DNA of 64,000 nucleotides from Fimbriiglobus ruber (lineage in GTDB: Bacteria; Planctomycetota; Planctomycetia; Gemmatales; Gemmataceae), in contig NZ_NIDE01000011.1 of assembly GCF_002197845.1 (NCBI RefSeq), forward strand, positions 62,001 to 126,000, read 5' to 3'. Of this stretch, positions 47,644 to 58,141 are shown piece after piece (the first letter of the stretch is position 1; each line of letters opens with the position of its first letter). Under the pieces are notes generated by a model. The model was not told the DNA's origin and made no database searches. It saw only the letters and a program-made list of their open reading frames with translations. Position numbers and translations under genes: made by a program.

Positions 47644-47989
47644 TAAATTCGGCCCCGGATGTCACTCCGCACGGAGATGAAAAGGCTAGACTTGATCGAG
47701 TCTGACGCGGGACAGCAAATTTTTCTGTGATGGTAAGAAATCAGGGACAGATAGAGTGCGATTCGGGTGAAGTCTCTTTGACGCAGTGAAACGCAGGGGT
47801 TTTCCGCCTTCGGGTCCGGAAAACACTCGCGAGTTCTTTGCGGGGCGTTCGACCCACCCGAGATCTGCTTGAAAAAGTGCGGCGTTCCAGCTCTCCTTGG
47901 GTTTACCACAACCAGGTCTTCCAACACATGCGGTTTCTGCCGAATAGTCTATCGGGGAAGGATTTGTGGGCGTTGAGGAGGTGGCAGGG

Positions 47990-49353
47990 ATGCTTCTGAA
48001 TCGTGTGATCGACCGGTTCCTCGCTCGTACTCCGATGGCCGTGGCGATTCGGGGCACGTTGGAGTACGCCTTCGCCCCGGAACCGCTCGATGCGATCTTC
48101 GAGGCGATCGTCGGCGACCGCGACGACCGGCAACTGCTGTTCTCGACGTGTGTGGACTTGATGGGCACGGTGGTCACCCGGGTGAACCGTTCGATGAGTG
48201 CCGCGTACCGGGCCGCCGAGGACATGCCGGTGTCCCTGTCCGCCGTGTACCAACGCCTGCCGCGGATGCCGCTCGCGGCGGGCCGCGAGTTGGTCCGACA
48301 CACGGCCCAACGACTCGAACCGGTGAGCCGGGCCATGAATGGGGCGGCGGCCGATCCGTTGCCCGGATACCGGACCAAAGTTCTCGACGGGAACCATCTG
48401 GCCCACACCCCGCGACGGCTCAAGATCCTGCGGGATGTCGCGGCCGGCCCCCTGCCCGGTCAATCCCTGGTGGTCCTGGACCCGGCTCTGGGATTGGCCC
48501 GGGATGTGATTCCGTGCGCCGACGGTCATGCCCAAGAGCGGTCCCTGCTGGAGGCCGTCATCGAAACGATTCGAACGAAGGATCTGGTGATCGCGGACCG
48601 GAACTTCTGCACCACCCGGTTCGTGTTCGGGATCGCGGCTCGGGGCGGGTCGTTCGTCATCCGTCGGCATGCCGCCACCTTGTCGTGGGAGAAGGAATCC
48701 GCCTGGGAATCCCGGGGTCGAACCGACACCGGGGCGTGGAGGAACAGACGATTGAGTTGATCGGCCCGGGTGACACCACATTGACCGTCCGTCGCATTCG
48801 GCTGACCCTGGATCAGCCGACACGAGATGGTGACCAGGTGATCGAATGGCTAACGAATCGGCCGGCCCGTGCCGCAACCGCGGCCGTGGTGGCCAAACTC
48901 TACCAGGGTCGATGGACGGTGGAGGCCCTGTTCCACCGTCTGACGATGGTCCTGGGATGCGAGGTCGATACGCGGGGCTACCCGCCGGCCCCATTGTTCG
49001 GGTTCTGTGTGGCGTTGGCGGCGAGCAATGCGTATGCGATGATTCGGGCCGCCGTGCGGGGTGAGCACGGGCATGAGGCCGCCGAGACGTTGCCGGACTT
49101 CTACGTGGCGGCCGAGTTGGAGCGGACCATCGAGGGGATGAACGTGGCGGTGCCCGACGAGGCGTGGGAGCCGATCGCCGGGTGGACGGCGGAGGAAATG
49201 GGAGCGTGGCTGCGGTCGATCATGCGGCAGGCCCGCTTGGAACGATACGAGAAAGCGAAACGGGGGCCGAAGAAACCCAAGCCGCGACGCACCCGGTTCG
49301 CGGCCAAAAAACACGTCGCCACCTCACGTGTGATCAGTGGTGAACAAACATAA
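47990..49353 (+). pseudogene. IS4 family transposase, one-base frameshift
   Basis: ATG 47990 has GGAGG 9 bases upstream. The first frame carries KVLDGNHLA and VIADRNFCT (the two catalytic Asp residues). It leaves frame near 48735-48742, and the -1 frame continues with VEEQTIELIG and the IS4 signature YQGRWTVEALFHRL with the catalytic Glu, ending at 49353. No A run or other slippery sequence is present at the shift, so a single-base deletion is the simplest reading. The joined protein would be about 454 aa. The terminal inverted repeats could not be identified on either side. Confidence 0.8.
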
Positions 49354-49668
49354 ACTGTTGAAAGGGCTGGTTTGCCCAGTTTGTGCCCATATTGGTTTGC
49401 CACCACGCATCGTAATCAGATACCGGTATACCTTTCCCACTTGTAAAAACATCGAAATATCTTCCCGTCGTTTTGTCATACGCAATAACGTGCCGACCAT
49501 TTGCAAATTCTTGGTCTGAACCCGGCTGATACGATACACCCCGTGGTCGTTGTAGCAGACCAACTAGTTCCGCATCGTGACCGGCCGCAGTTAAAGCGTC
49601 CACTAAACTTTTTGCGGTTGGATCGCAATCTCCAGCCGGAGGGAGGGATTTTCCTGTAATTTTACTTA

Positions 49669-50548
49669 GGTTGTGTGGACAAGGTCTGGGTAATCTTGGG
49701 GGGGCGAGTTATTTTAACATAATCATGATCGAAGAAACGTGGATAAAACCGAGGAAATTACGGGCGGTCTTTTCATATCGTGTAGCGACCCGCCGATATT
49801 GTTTGACTTTCGACCAGAACCGCTCCACGAGGTTTCGCTCTTTGTACAGATGGCCATCAATGACCCGCGGCGTCTTGCTATTCTTTCGGGATGGAATCAC
49901 GGCCGTCCCGCCCTGGTTCCGGATGTCATTGACCACGGTCTGGCTGTCGTACCCCTGATCGCCAATCCCAAACGCGAACGGAATCCCGTCGATCAACTTC
50001 TTGGCCTGCGTCACGTCGGCATCTTGACCCGGAGTCAGGATCCACCGGACGGGCAAGCCCAACCCGTTCACGGCACCGTGGATCTTGGTCCCAAAACCCC
50101 CGCGACTGCGGCCGAATGCCTGCTCGTCTTGCCCGCCCGAGCCATCCGGGTTCTTCTTCGCTCCCGCGGCGGACGGATGGGCTCGGATGATCGTCGAGTC
50201 CATGATCAACCACTCCAGATCGGGATCCTGCAGGGTCTCAAAAACGGCCGGCCACGTTCCCTTGCGGCACCACCGGTCGAACCGTCGCCAGACACTGTTC
50301 CACTTCCCGAAACGCGCCGGCAGATCACGCCACGGGGCACCGGTCTTGGCCACCCACAGGATGGCGTCCATGAACAAACGGTTGTCGGGTGATGTCCACC
50401 CCGGTTGGTCCGGGCGACCTGGCAGCAGATCTTGGATCCGCTCCCAATTCTCATCACTGATTGCATGTTGTTCCGGCATAATCGGCCATCCTCGATAACG
50501 TTGGAGGCCGCCCTATACCCAAAGCACCCAGAACTTGTCCACACGACC
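49669..50548 (-). mobile_element. IS5 family (IS427-like) insertion sequence
   Basis: The element is 880 bp, with inverted ends GGTTGTGTGGACAAGGTCTG at 49669 and the complement of GGTCGTGTGGACAAGTTCTG ending at 50548. The 2-bp target TA is found at 49667-49668 and 50549-50550. The short TA duplication fits the IS427 subgroup. It carries one complete transposase and looks active. Confidence 0.88.
49709..50479 (-). CDS. IS5 family transposase, intact
   Basis: Protein of 256 aa in one frame. The N-terminal DUF4096-like part (ISDENWERIQDLLPG, FMDAILWVAKTGAPWRDLP) is followed by the DDE core: LIMDSTIIRAHPSAAG, IGDQGYDS, and RNLVERFWSKVKQYRRVATRYEK with the Glu. Length and motifs are typical of IS427-group elements, although many of those use two frames and this one does not. 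Confidence 0.92.
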   Translation of the reverse strand: MPEQHAISDENWERIQDLLPGRPDQPGWTSPDNRLFMDAILWVAKTGAPWRDLPARFGKWNSVWRRFDRWCRKGTWPAVFETLQDPDLEWLIMDSTIIRAHPSAAGAKKNPDGSGGQDEQAFGRSRGGFGTKIHGAVNGLGLPVRWILTPGQDADVTQAKKLIDGIPFAFGIGDQGYDSQTVVNDIRNQGGTAVIPSRKNSKTPRVIDGHLYKERNLVERFWSKVKQYRRVATRYEKTARNFLGFIHVSSIMIMLK

Positions 50549-50608
50549 TAAGAGAAGCGGTTCCATTTTGTCGGGCGCGTCAATATTATGTAACTCGGCA
50601 CGACACCC

Positions 50609-50638
50609 TTGACGCGGCCATTGCGGCGCGGCTAACTT
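50609..50638 (+). promoter_or_regulatory. possible sigma-70 type promoter of the DUF1592 gene
   Basis: TTGACG (50609-50614) and TAACTT (50633-50638) are 18 bases apart, a good -35/-10 spacing. They lie about 110 bases before ATG 50748, between this gene and the divergent interrupted gene ending at 50566. Confidence 0.35.
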
Positions 50639-50747
50639 TTAATTGCGTCGTGTGGCATCGCTCCTGCCTCCTGTCGATCATCCCGCCCCAATACGGCCGG
50701 TCCATCCAGGACCGACCGTTCCCGTACACGCCGGTTCACGGATACCG

Positions 50748-53192
50748 ATGAATTCGTACCAGACCGGGTTTCTGCGCTACGCCTTTGCGCGGTACGCCGC
50801 TTCCGTACTCGTCATGCTCGTGCTGACCGGGTTGGCCGGGGCGGCGGACGGTAAGGCGGGCGAGCAGATCTACCGGAAACAGTGTCTGAACTGCCACGGG
50901 CCGGCGGGCGAGGGGTCGAAGGACTACCCGCACGTCCTCGCGGGCGACCGGTCGGTCGCCCAGCTCGCGAAGCTGATCGCCAAGACGATGCCCGAGGACA
51001 AGCCCGGCTCCTGCGTCGGGGCGGACGCGGACGCCGTCGCTACTTACATTTACGACGCTTTTTACTCGAAGACGGCCCGCGAGCGGAACCGACCCGCCCG
51101 CATCGAACTGGCCCGCCTCACCGTCCGCCAGTACCGCAACGCCGTCGCCGACGTGATTGGGGCGTTCCGCGGCACCGCCAAGTGGGATTACGACAAACAA
51201 GGGCTCCGGGGCGAATACTTCGACGCCAAGAACTTCCCCGGAAACAAGCGGATGATCGACCGCACCGACCCGGTCGTCGTGTTCGACTTCGGCACGTCCA
51301 CCCCGGCCCCGGGCAAGATCGACGCCCACCAGTTTTCGATCCGCTGGGAAGGATCGGTCCTCGCCCCGGAAACCGGCACTTACGAGTTCGTCGTCCGTAC
51401 CGACCAGGCGACCCGGCTCTGGGTCAACGACAACAACAAGCCGCTCGTGGACGCCGGGGTGAAGTCCGGGAATGACACCGTGTACCGCGAGTCGATCTTC
51501 CTGATCGGCGGTCGCGTTTACCCCCTACGGCTGGAGTTCATCAAAGCCAAACAGGGCGTGGACGACACCCAAAAGGAGAAAAGTCGGCCGCCGGTGAAGG
51601 CGTTTATCGCGCTGGAGTGGAAGCCGCCGCAGCAGGCCGCGCACACGATCCCGTCCCGCTACCTCATGCCGGCGCGAGGGGGCGAGTCCTACGCCGTGTC
51701 CACGCCGTTCCCGCCGGACGATCGGAGCCTCGGCTGGGAGCGCGGCACCACGATTTCCAAGGCCTGGGACCAGGCGGAGACCGACGCGGCCCTCGAAACG
51801 GTCGACTACGTCAGTAAGAAACTGAACGATTTCGCGGGCACCCGCGAGAAGGCCGCCGACCGACCGGCCCGGCTCCGCGCGTTCGCCACGAAGTTCGCCG
51901 AGCGTGCCTTCCGCCGGCCGCTCACGGACGACCAGAAGAAGTTCTACATCGACCGCCAGTTCGACACGACTCCGGACGTGGACGCGGCCGTCAAGCGGGT
52001 CGTGCTGCTCGTCCTCAAATCGCCGCGGTTCCTGTACCGCGAAGTAGGTGGCGGACCGGACGGGTACGACGTGGCCGCCCGGCTGTCGTTCGGCCTGTGG
52101 GACTCGCTGCCGGACGACCAACTTCTCGCCGCGGCGGCCGCCGGCCAGTTGACCACTCGCGAGCAGGTCACGCGGCAGGCCGAGCGCATGCTGAACGACC
52201 CGCGGGCGCGCGCCAAGATGCGGGACTTCCTGCACGCCTGGCTCAGGATGGACCACGCGACGGACGTGTCCAAAGACCCCAAGCGGTTTCCCGGCTTCAC
52301 CCCCGACCTCGTCTCCGACCTGCGGACCTCGCTCGACCTGTTCCTCGACGCCACGGTCTGGGCCGGCGACGCCGATTTTCGCAAACTGTTGCTCGCCGAC
52401 GAGCTATACCTGAATAACCGGCTCGCCGCCTTCTATGGCGCGAGCCGGCCGGACGAGAAGCCCGCCGCCCCGGTCCTGCCCCGGCGGTGGTATCTCCCGA
52501 TGACACCGGCGCCGATCACGGCGGCCGTGGACGAATACCGCAAGACGAAGCTCAACCCCGAACAGCGGGCGGGCGTCCTGACCCACCCGTTCACGCTGTC
52601 GGCGTTCGCGTACACTGGCGAGAGTTCGCCGATCCACCGCGGCGTGTTCATCGCCCGGAGCGTCCTCGGCCTCGCCCTGCGGCCGCCGCCCGAAGCGGTG
52701 TCGCCGCTGGCGGCCGACGCCGTGCCAGGCTTGTCAACCCGCGAGCGGGTGAGCTTGCAGACGAAGCCGGTTTCGTGCATGACCTGCCACGGCATCGTCA
52801 ACCCGCTCGGCTTCACGCTCGAACGGTTCGACGCCGCGGGCCGGTTCCGCGAGAAAGACGCCGCGAAGCCGGTCGACGCCTCCGGCTCGTACCAGACCCG
52901 GAACGGCCAGACGACGGCCTTTACCGGCGCCCGCGACCTGGCGAAGTTCCTGGCGGGCAACGAGGAAGTTCACGCGGCGTTCGCCGAGCAGCTGTTCCAC
53001 CACCTGGTCCAGCAGCCGGTCCGCGCCTACGGTCCCGAACGGGCGGCCGAACTGCGGACGGCGTTCGCCGCGAACAACTTCAGTATTCGCAAACTGGCGG
53101 TCGAAATTATGGCATCGACAGCACTCACCCCCCGCGGACCGGTCGAGAAAACGGCGGCGCCAGTTAAAACAGGTAAAAGCGGGAATCCGTAG
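50748..53192 (+). CDS. secreted cytochrome c protein with PA14 and DUF1592/DUF1588/DUF1585-type domains
   Basis: Protein of 814 aa from ATG 50748; the longer reading from 50643 would put 35 non-signal residues first. A signal peptide (ASVLVMLVLTGLAGAADG) leads to a class I cytochrome c with CLNCH near residue 45. It is followed by a PA14 domain (about 145-310, SIRWEGSVLAPETGTYEFVV). Then come the DUF1592 part (FAERAFRRPLTDDQK and LKSPRFLYREV), DUF1588 (GVLTHPFTLSAFAY and a second heme-type CMTCH near 680) and DUF1585 at the end. This is the standard planctomycete partner of DUF1552 proteins, and that gene follows 124 bases downstream. The set is thought to act outside the cytoplasm in degradation of organic matter; the reaction is not established. 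Confidence 0.9.
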   Translation: MNSYQTGFLRYAFARYAASVLVMLVLTGLAGAADGKAGEQIYRKQCLNCHGPAGEGSKDYPHVLAGDRSVAQLAKLIAKTMPEDKPGSCVGADADAVATYIYDAFYSKTARERNRPARIELARLTVRQYRNAVADVIGAFRGTAKWDYDKQGLRGEYFDAKNFPGNKRMIDRTDPVVVFDFGTSTPAPGKIDAHQFSIRWEGSVLAPETGTYEFVVRTDQATRLWVNDNNKPLVDAGVKSGNDTVYRESIFLIGGRVYPLRLEFIKAKQGVDDTQKEKSRPPVKAFIALEWKPPQQAAHTIPSRYLMPARGGESYAVSTPFPPDDRSLGWERGTTISKAWDQAETDAALETVDYVSKKLNDFAGTREKAADRPARLRAFATKFAERAFRRPLTDDQKKFYIDRQFDTTPDVDAAVKRVVLLVLKSPRFLYREVGGGPDGYDVAARLSFGLWDSLPDDQLLAAAAAGQLTTREQVTRQAERMLNDPRARAKMRDFLHAWLRMDHATDVSKDPKRFPGFTPDLVSDLRTSLDLFLDATVWAGDADFRKLLLADELYLNNRLAAFYGASRPDEKPAAPVLPRRWYLPMTPAPITAAVDEYRKTKLNPEQRAGVLTHPFTLSAFAYTGESSPIHRGVFIARSVLGLALRPPPEAVSPLAADAVPGLSTRERVSLQTKPVSCMTCHGIVNPLGFTLERFDAAGRFREKDAAKPVDASGSYQTRNGQTTAFTGARDLAKFLAGNEEVHAAFAEQLFHHLVQQPVRAYGPERAAELRTAFAANNFSIRKLAVEIMASTALTPRGPVEKTAAPVKTGKSGNP

Positions 53193-53316
53193 GCTCGCGT
53201 CCCGCCCGCGAAGAGTGTAAACTGAAGGGACATGCCTGAACACGGTTGAAAACCGTTCGCGTTCGACCCACCGGCTGGTATCATCTGATCGGAATGCGTC
53301 TATCCTGAGGATTGCA

Positions 53317-54636
53317 ATGACCCACCCCCGTACCCGCCGCGAGTTCGTCCGCGATCTCGGCATCGGCGCGGCCGCCCTTCCGTTCGTGATGAACCTGCCG
53401 GGCCTCGGGTTCGCAAACCAGGCCCGCCGCAAACAGCGGCTCGTGATCCTGTTCAGCCCGGACGGGGTCATCCCGCCGGCCTTCTGGCCGGACGAGGAAG
53501 GGGCCAAGTTCACCTTCAAGGAAAGCCTCAAACCGCTCGAACCGTTCCGGGAAAAGACGCTCATCCTGAACGGCGTCTGCGACAAGGTCCGCGGCGACGG
53601 CGACAACCACATGCGGGGGATCGGCTGTCTGCTCACCGGGGCCGAACTCTTCCCGGGCAACATCCAGGGCGGGTCGCACACGCCGGCTGGATGGTCGAGC
53701 GGTATCTCGATCGACCAGGAGATCAAGAACTTCCTCCAGAAAGACAACGCCACGCGGACCCGGTTCGGCTCGCTGGAGTTCGGCGTCATGGTCCCGGACC
53801 GGGCCGACACCTGGACCCGGATGGTCTACACCGGCCCGAACAAGCCGGTCGCCCCGATCGACAACCCGCACCAGATGTTCGCCAAGTTGTACGGCCGGGT
53901 GAAGGACCGCGAGGCGCTGACGAGCGTCCTCGACGGCGTAAGCGCGGACCTCAAGAAGATCGGCGCGGCCGTCAGCGCGGATGACCGCCGGTTGCTAGAC
54001 GAACACGCCGCGTTCGTCCGCGAGATGGAGCAGGAACTCAAGGCCTCCAAGGACCGCGCGAACGACCACCCGGCCCCCGAGCCCGATCCGAGCGTGAAGC
54101 GGGAAAACGACAACATCCCGGCGATCAGCAAGACCCAGATCGACCTGATGGTCCACAGCTTCGCGTCCGACTTTGCCCGCGTGGCCACCCTGCAATACAC
54201 GAACTCGGTCGGCGACGCCCGGATGCGGTGGCTCGGAATCACCGAGGGGCAGCACGAACTCTCGCACGAACCGGACAACAATGAGAAGGCCAAGGAAAAG
54301 CTCATCAAGATCAACAAGTGGTACTGCGAGCAGATGGCGTACCTGGCCAAGCGGTTGGCCGAGACGCCTGAGCCGGGCGGTGGCGGCAGCCTGCTGGATA
54401 ACACCGTGATCGTCTGGACCAACGAACTCGGCAAGGGCAACTCGCACACCCTAGACAACATCCCGTTCGTCCTGGTGGGTGGCGGTGCGGACTTCAAGAT
54501 GGGCCGGTCGGTCAAGGCGAAGAACATGCCCCACAACCGCCTGTTGCTCTCCCTCGCACACGCCTTCGGCCACAAGATCACCAAGTTCGGCAACCCCGAC
54601 TACTGCGGCGGCGGGGTGATGCCGAACCTGACGTGA
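53317..54636 (+). CDS. DUF1552 family protein with Tat signal
   Basis: Protein of 439 aa. The N-terminus [18 protein letters not shown] is a twin-arginine signal, so the protein is exported folded. The body matches DUF1552: [36 protein letters not shown], and a late [18 protein letters not shown]. The latter resembles the metal-binding core of the alkaline phosphatase/sulfatase-like DUF1501 relatives. GAGG lies about 7 bases before the ATG. It follows the DUF1592 cytochrome gene on the same strand and almost always co-occurs with it, so the pair is one functional unit. Exact activity is unknown. Confidence 0.9.
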   Translation: MTHPRTRREFVRDLGIGAAALPFVMNLPGLGFANQARRKQRLVILFSPDGVIPPAFWPDEEGAKFTFKESLKPLEPFREKTLILNGVCDKVRGDGDNHMRGIGCLLTGAELFPGNIQGGSHTPAGWSSGISIDQEIKNFLQKDNATRTRFGSLEFGVMVPDRADTWTRMVYTGPNKPVAPIDNPHQMFAKLYGRVKDREALTSVLDGVSADLKKIGAAVSADDRRLLDEHAAFVREMEQELKASKDRANDHPAPEPDPSVKRENDNIPAISKTQIDLMVHSFASDFARVATLQYTNSVGDARMRWLGITEGQHELSHEPDNNEKAKEKLIKINKWYCEQMAYLAKRLAETPEPGGGGSLLDNTVIVWTNELGKGNSHTLDNIPFVLVGGGADFKMGRSVKAKNMPHNRLLLSLAHAFGHKITKFGNPDYCGGGVMPNLT

Positions 54637-54668
54637 GTTGTCTCCGATGCACGAATCAGCACTTTCCA

Positions 54669-54823
54669 GGCGAGCGGGGGGCGTCAGTCCCCTGATTCTC
54701 AACACCGAAGAGCCAGCCCGCCTGTGTGATCGCGACTTGTTCTATCACGTACGATTAAATATACACGATATTAGACAGTTTCTCATGGGTTGAGAATCAG
54801 GGGACTGAGGTCCCCCGCTCGCC
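54669..54823. repeat. MITE-like element with 35-bp inverted ends
   Basis: The arms 54669-54703 and 54789-54823 are complementary with two mismatches in 35. Each arm itself contains a GGGGA...TCCCC hairpin, and the 85-base centre is AT-rich. No target duplication is obvious. It fills most of the gap between the DUF1552 gene and the next gene. It may be a MITE or a REP/BIME-type repeat and could also end transcription. Confidence 0.7.
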
Positions 54824-54956
54824 CAAAGCATCGATCAACTACACCATTTTTCCCGCCCGCCGCTTGCCCAAGCCCTTCCCGCCTGACATACCTGACGACC
54901 GCATGATCCGCCGAAGTCTGTCCAGCACAACATTGGGCTGCAGGAGTTACGGCACT

Positions 54957-55382
54957 ATGAATCATGCTGACGTAATGAACAGTTGCGACACCAAGGCCGA
55001 TCGTGTCGGGATGGCGAATCTGACACAAGCCGAGCAGGTGATCGTGATGGTCTCACGGGCCAATTTTGAAATCGAGTTGGGCGGCCTATCGGCCTTCTTC
55101 TACAACTCGGCGGGTAACTACGCTGTTGAGACGGTTGCGGCACTGGAGGCGATCGGTGCCGAAAACGCCGCCGGGGTGCTACGAACGGCGATCGCCCGAT
55201 TTCCTGGCGGGTCCGTGCCAACCGACCGAGAGCAACGATACGCGGGCTGGATGTCTGTGTCCGGATCATTTGGCCCGCTTGATCAAGAGTACTATCGGAA
55301 CGAGCCGGACGTTTTCTCCCGGCTGTGTGCGTTCATTGACGCCCACGCGGCGGAACTGTGGGAACACGCTGAAGAAGTCTGA
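54957..55382 (+). CDS. DMP19/DUF4375-type family protein
   Basis: Protein of 141 aa. TQAEQVIVMVSRANFEIELGG, FFYNSAGNYAVETVAALEAIG and a C-terminal acidic helix fit the DMP19/DUF4375 pattern (a conserved GGF-QYF-NSSG-like block followed by AL..IGA). Here the usual NNGG is ELGG, so it is a divergent member. I chose ATG 54957 because CAGGAG lies 10 bases upstream; a start at 54903 is possible. The function of the family is uncertain; members occur near toxin or immunity genes in some bacteria. The next gene starts 43 bases downstream on the same strand. Confidence 0.7.
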   Translation: MNHADVMNSCDTKADRVGMANLTQAEQVIVMVSRANFEIELGGLSAFFYNSAGNYAVETVAALEAIGAENAAGVLRTAIARFPGGSVPTDREQRYAGWMSVSGSFGPLDQEYYRNEPDVFSRLCAFIDAHAAELWEHAEEV

Positions 55383-56624
55383 CCATCGCTGGCACAATGA
55401 ATCGTCGCCAATCGGGAGAAGAATAATGCGTCGTCTGCAGCCGATTGCCGTCGGGTTGCTTATCGCCTCGGTCATGGGGTTGTCCGCCACCTCTGCCCGC
55501 GGAGGCGACCCCGACCTCAGCGCCTGGAAGGCCATGTCCCAGCGGGACGAGATCCGGCCGGCTTTCTCGGTCGATCCTAAAGGTGGGCCGCAGGGCGCCG
55601 GAAGTCTGGTCATCACGCACGACCAGCGTGAAGGGCTCGACGGCTGGTTCCAGAAACCCTTCGCGGTGACGGGCGGTGAACTCTACCGCTTCCACTCGCT
55701 CCGCAAGGCGACCGGCGTGGCCGTTCCCCGCCGCAGCAGTGTCGTGCGGGTCGTCTGGGAAGACGAGGCGGGGAAGAAGGTGTCCGCCGGCGTGCCGACC
55801 GAACAGGTGAAGGACCTCGGCCACACGCCCTCGGCCGAACCCGATTTCCCGACCGACGGCCCGACCGATGCGAGTGGCTGGACCACCGTGAGCGGCATCT
55901 ATCGCGCGCCGCCGAAGGCCACGCGGGCCGTGGTCGAGCTGCACCTGCAATGGGCGCCAAATGGGCGGGTGGAGTGGGGTACGGTTGAGTTCGCCCGCGC
56001 CGCACCACCGCCGGCCCGCAAGGTGCGGCTGGCGACGGTCCACTATGTCCCGACGGGACGCTCGCCACGCCAGAACTGCGAGGAGTACGCGCCGCACATC
56101 GCCGAAGCCGCGAACCAGAAAGCCGATCTCGTCGTCCTCGGCGAAACCGTCCCATATGTCAACGTGAAGAAAAAGCCTCACGAAACGGCCGAGCCGATCC
56201 CCGGGCCGACGACCGAATACTTCGGCGAACTCGCCAAGAAGCACAACCTGCACATCGCCCTGAGCCTGTACGAGCGGAGCGGGCACCTCGTTTACAACAC
56301 GGCGGTCCTGCTCGGCCCGGACGGCAAGCTCATCGGCAAGTACCGCAAGACGAGCCTGCCCCACGGCGAGATCGAGAACGGCGTCGCCCCCGGCCGTGAC
56401 TACCCCGTCTTCGATACGCGGTTCGGCAAAGTCGGCCTGATGATTTGCTACGACGGCTTCTTCCCCGAAGTCGCCCGCGAGTTAGCCAACCGCGGCGCGG
56501 AAGTCATCGCGTGGCCGGTGTGGGGGTGTAACCCGCTGTTGGCCCGCGCCCGCGCCTGCGAGAACCACGTCTACCTCGTCAGTAGTACCTTCATGGCGCC
56601 CAAAGACGGCTGGATGGTGTCGGC

Positions 56625-58141
56625 GGGGGTGTTCCAAGTTAGTGGGTGCAAAATGGATGGGTGTCGGGTACGTTCGGGGAAGCGGCCCGAACTCGTGACC
56701 GGGCCGGACATTCCGACCAGGATGGGCACCATGTCTCCGACTCCCGACCGCCACGCCCGTATCGAGGCTCTTCTGACCCAACTCCGCCCGGCGGCCGAGG
56801 ACGCTCTCCGGCGGATGGCCGAGCAGTTGGTCGATCGCCCGGACACCGAACTGTTCGGGGACATCGAGTATCGGCTCCGGGACGCCGCCCATGACCTGGC
56901 CACGACGGCCCACCAGACCGGGCTCGAGGCCCGGAAAAAAGGGGGTACCAGGGGTCGAGCATCGTGTGCCCGGAGTGCCGGGCGGACGCCCGGTTCCACG
57001 CCTGGCGGTCCCGCCGGATCGTGACCTTGACCGGGGATGTCGACGTGTCCCGAGCGTACTACCACTGCCGGGCGTGTCAGACCGGGACGTGTCCGGCCGA
57101 CGCCACCCTGGGGCTGCAAGCCGACGCCCTCAGCCCGGGGTTCCGGCCGTTGGTCACCTTGGCCGGAGTGCTGGCCTCGTTCGCCGACGGGGCCGACGAC
57201 TTGCTCCGCCGATTCGCCGGTCGGCGGGTGTCGGCCGGGACCGTCTGGCGGGCGACCGAGCGGGCCGGCCAGGAGTGGATCGCCCGGACCCGGGCGGGGA
57301 GCGTGGTGGTCCCGTCCCCGCCCCAACCGGCCTGGGATTTCACCGCCCCGGACCAGACGACGACGATCGGGTATCTCGGGTTGGATGCGTTCCGCGTCCC
57401 GATCCAACACCCGGACGGAACGCAGGCGGACAGCCGGATGCTGTACATCGGGCTGGTGTACACGCCGGACAAGACGGGGACCGAGTACGTGACGGATTGG
57501 AACCTCGACCAGGTGTGTGCGGGGTTGCGTCAGCGGGCCATTGCCCGCGGGTTCGGCCGCGTCGACCGGGTGATCGCGGTGTCGGACGCCGGGAACGGGT
57601 TGGAAGCCGGATTACGGCGGCATTTCGACGACGGGTTGTTGTGCATCCTGGACTGGTATCACGCGGTCGAACACCTCCACACGTATGCCCGGGCGGTGTG
57701 GGCCGACGAGGCCACGCGGGAGTCGTGGGTGGACCGGGCCAAGGGCACGTTGTACGACCGCGGTGGGGCCGGGTTCGTGGCGTGGATTCGGGACCAGCCG
57801 TTGCCGTCGGGGGACGCGGCCGACGAGGCCCGGCGATTACTCCTCGGGTACTTCGACGGAACCCTTCACCGGACCGATTACCCGGCGTACCGTGCGGCCG
57901 GGTACGACCTCGGGAGTGGACCGACGGAAGCCGGGTGTAAAGTCGTCGGAGCCCGGTTGAAGGGAGCCGGGATGCGGTGGACGGTGAACGGGGCCGCGGC
58001 CGTCGCCGCGTTGCGGGCCATCTACCAAAGTGGCCCCGCGTTCTGGGACGGGTTCTGGGCCACCCACCCGAGGACACGACCGGCGGCAACCCCCAAAACG
58101 TTGGCCGCGTAAAAACCTACCGACAAACTTTGAACACACCC
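56625..58141 (+). mobile_element. ISKra4-like insertion sequence
   Basis: The element is about 1.52 kb, with related inverted ends GGGGGTGTTCCAAGTTAGTG and GGGTGTGTTCAAAGTTTGTC (read inward). The flanking direct repeat GGTGTCGGC lies at 56616-56624 and 58142-58150. The repeat overlaps the ends, so the duplication is 8 or 9 bp. The family call rests on the transposase and is moderate. Confidence 0.78.
56722..58112 (+). CDS. ISKra4-like transposase, two frames joined by a -1 shift at A6
   Basis: Frame one (ATG 56722) encodes an N-terminal helical part ending HQTGLEARKK at six A residues (56935-56940) followed by five G. Moving back one base there gives RGYQGSSIVCPECRADARFH. That frame continues through two CxxC pairs, DDE-type motifs (YLGLDAFRVP, IAVSDAGNGLEAGL, DWYHAVEHLH) and GSGPTEAGCKVVGARLKGAGMRW, ending at 58112. 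The joined protein is about 460 aa without stops. A6G is a known type of slippery sequence in insertion sequences, so programmed frameshifting is likely; mutation is the alternative. Confidence 0.7.

Larger units (their letters stand above)
49334..50566 (-). pseudogene. small gene with papain-like features, interrupted by an IS5 element after codon 6
   Basis: On the minus strand ATG 50566 begins MEPLLL. The reading is then cut by the IS5 element (49669-50548) with TA on both sides. If the element and one TA are removed, the frame continues exactly at 49666 with SKITGKSLPPAGDCDPTAKS and runs to the stop at 49334, for a protein of 116 aa. A Cys followed by an alpha-helical stretch (CDPTAKSLVDALTAAGHDAE), then RHVIAYDKTTGRYFDVFTS and a Trp-rich end, resembles papain-fold toxin or peptidase-like domains (Cys, then His before a beta strand). 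The family assignment is tentative. The last codons overlap the IS4 transposase end by 20 bases. Confidence 0.6.

Noticed and set aside
47622-47927. 101-residue minus-strand frame upstream of giant gene 2
   Set aside because: No domain, no convincing start, and it lies where the promoter and the IS4 left end are expected.
48735-48742. Programmed frameshift in the IS4 transposase
   Set aside because: There is no slippery sequence at the switch point; a one-base deletion explains it.
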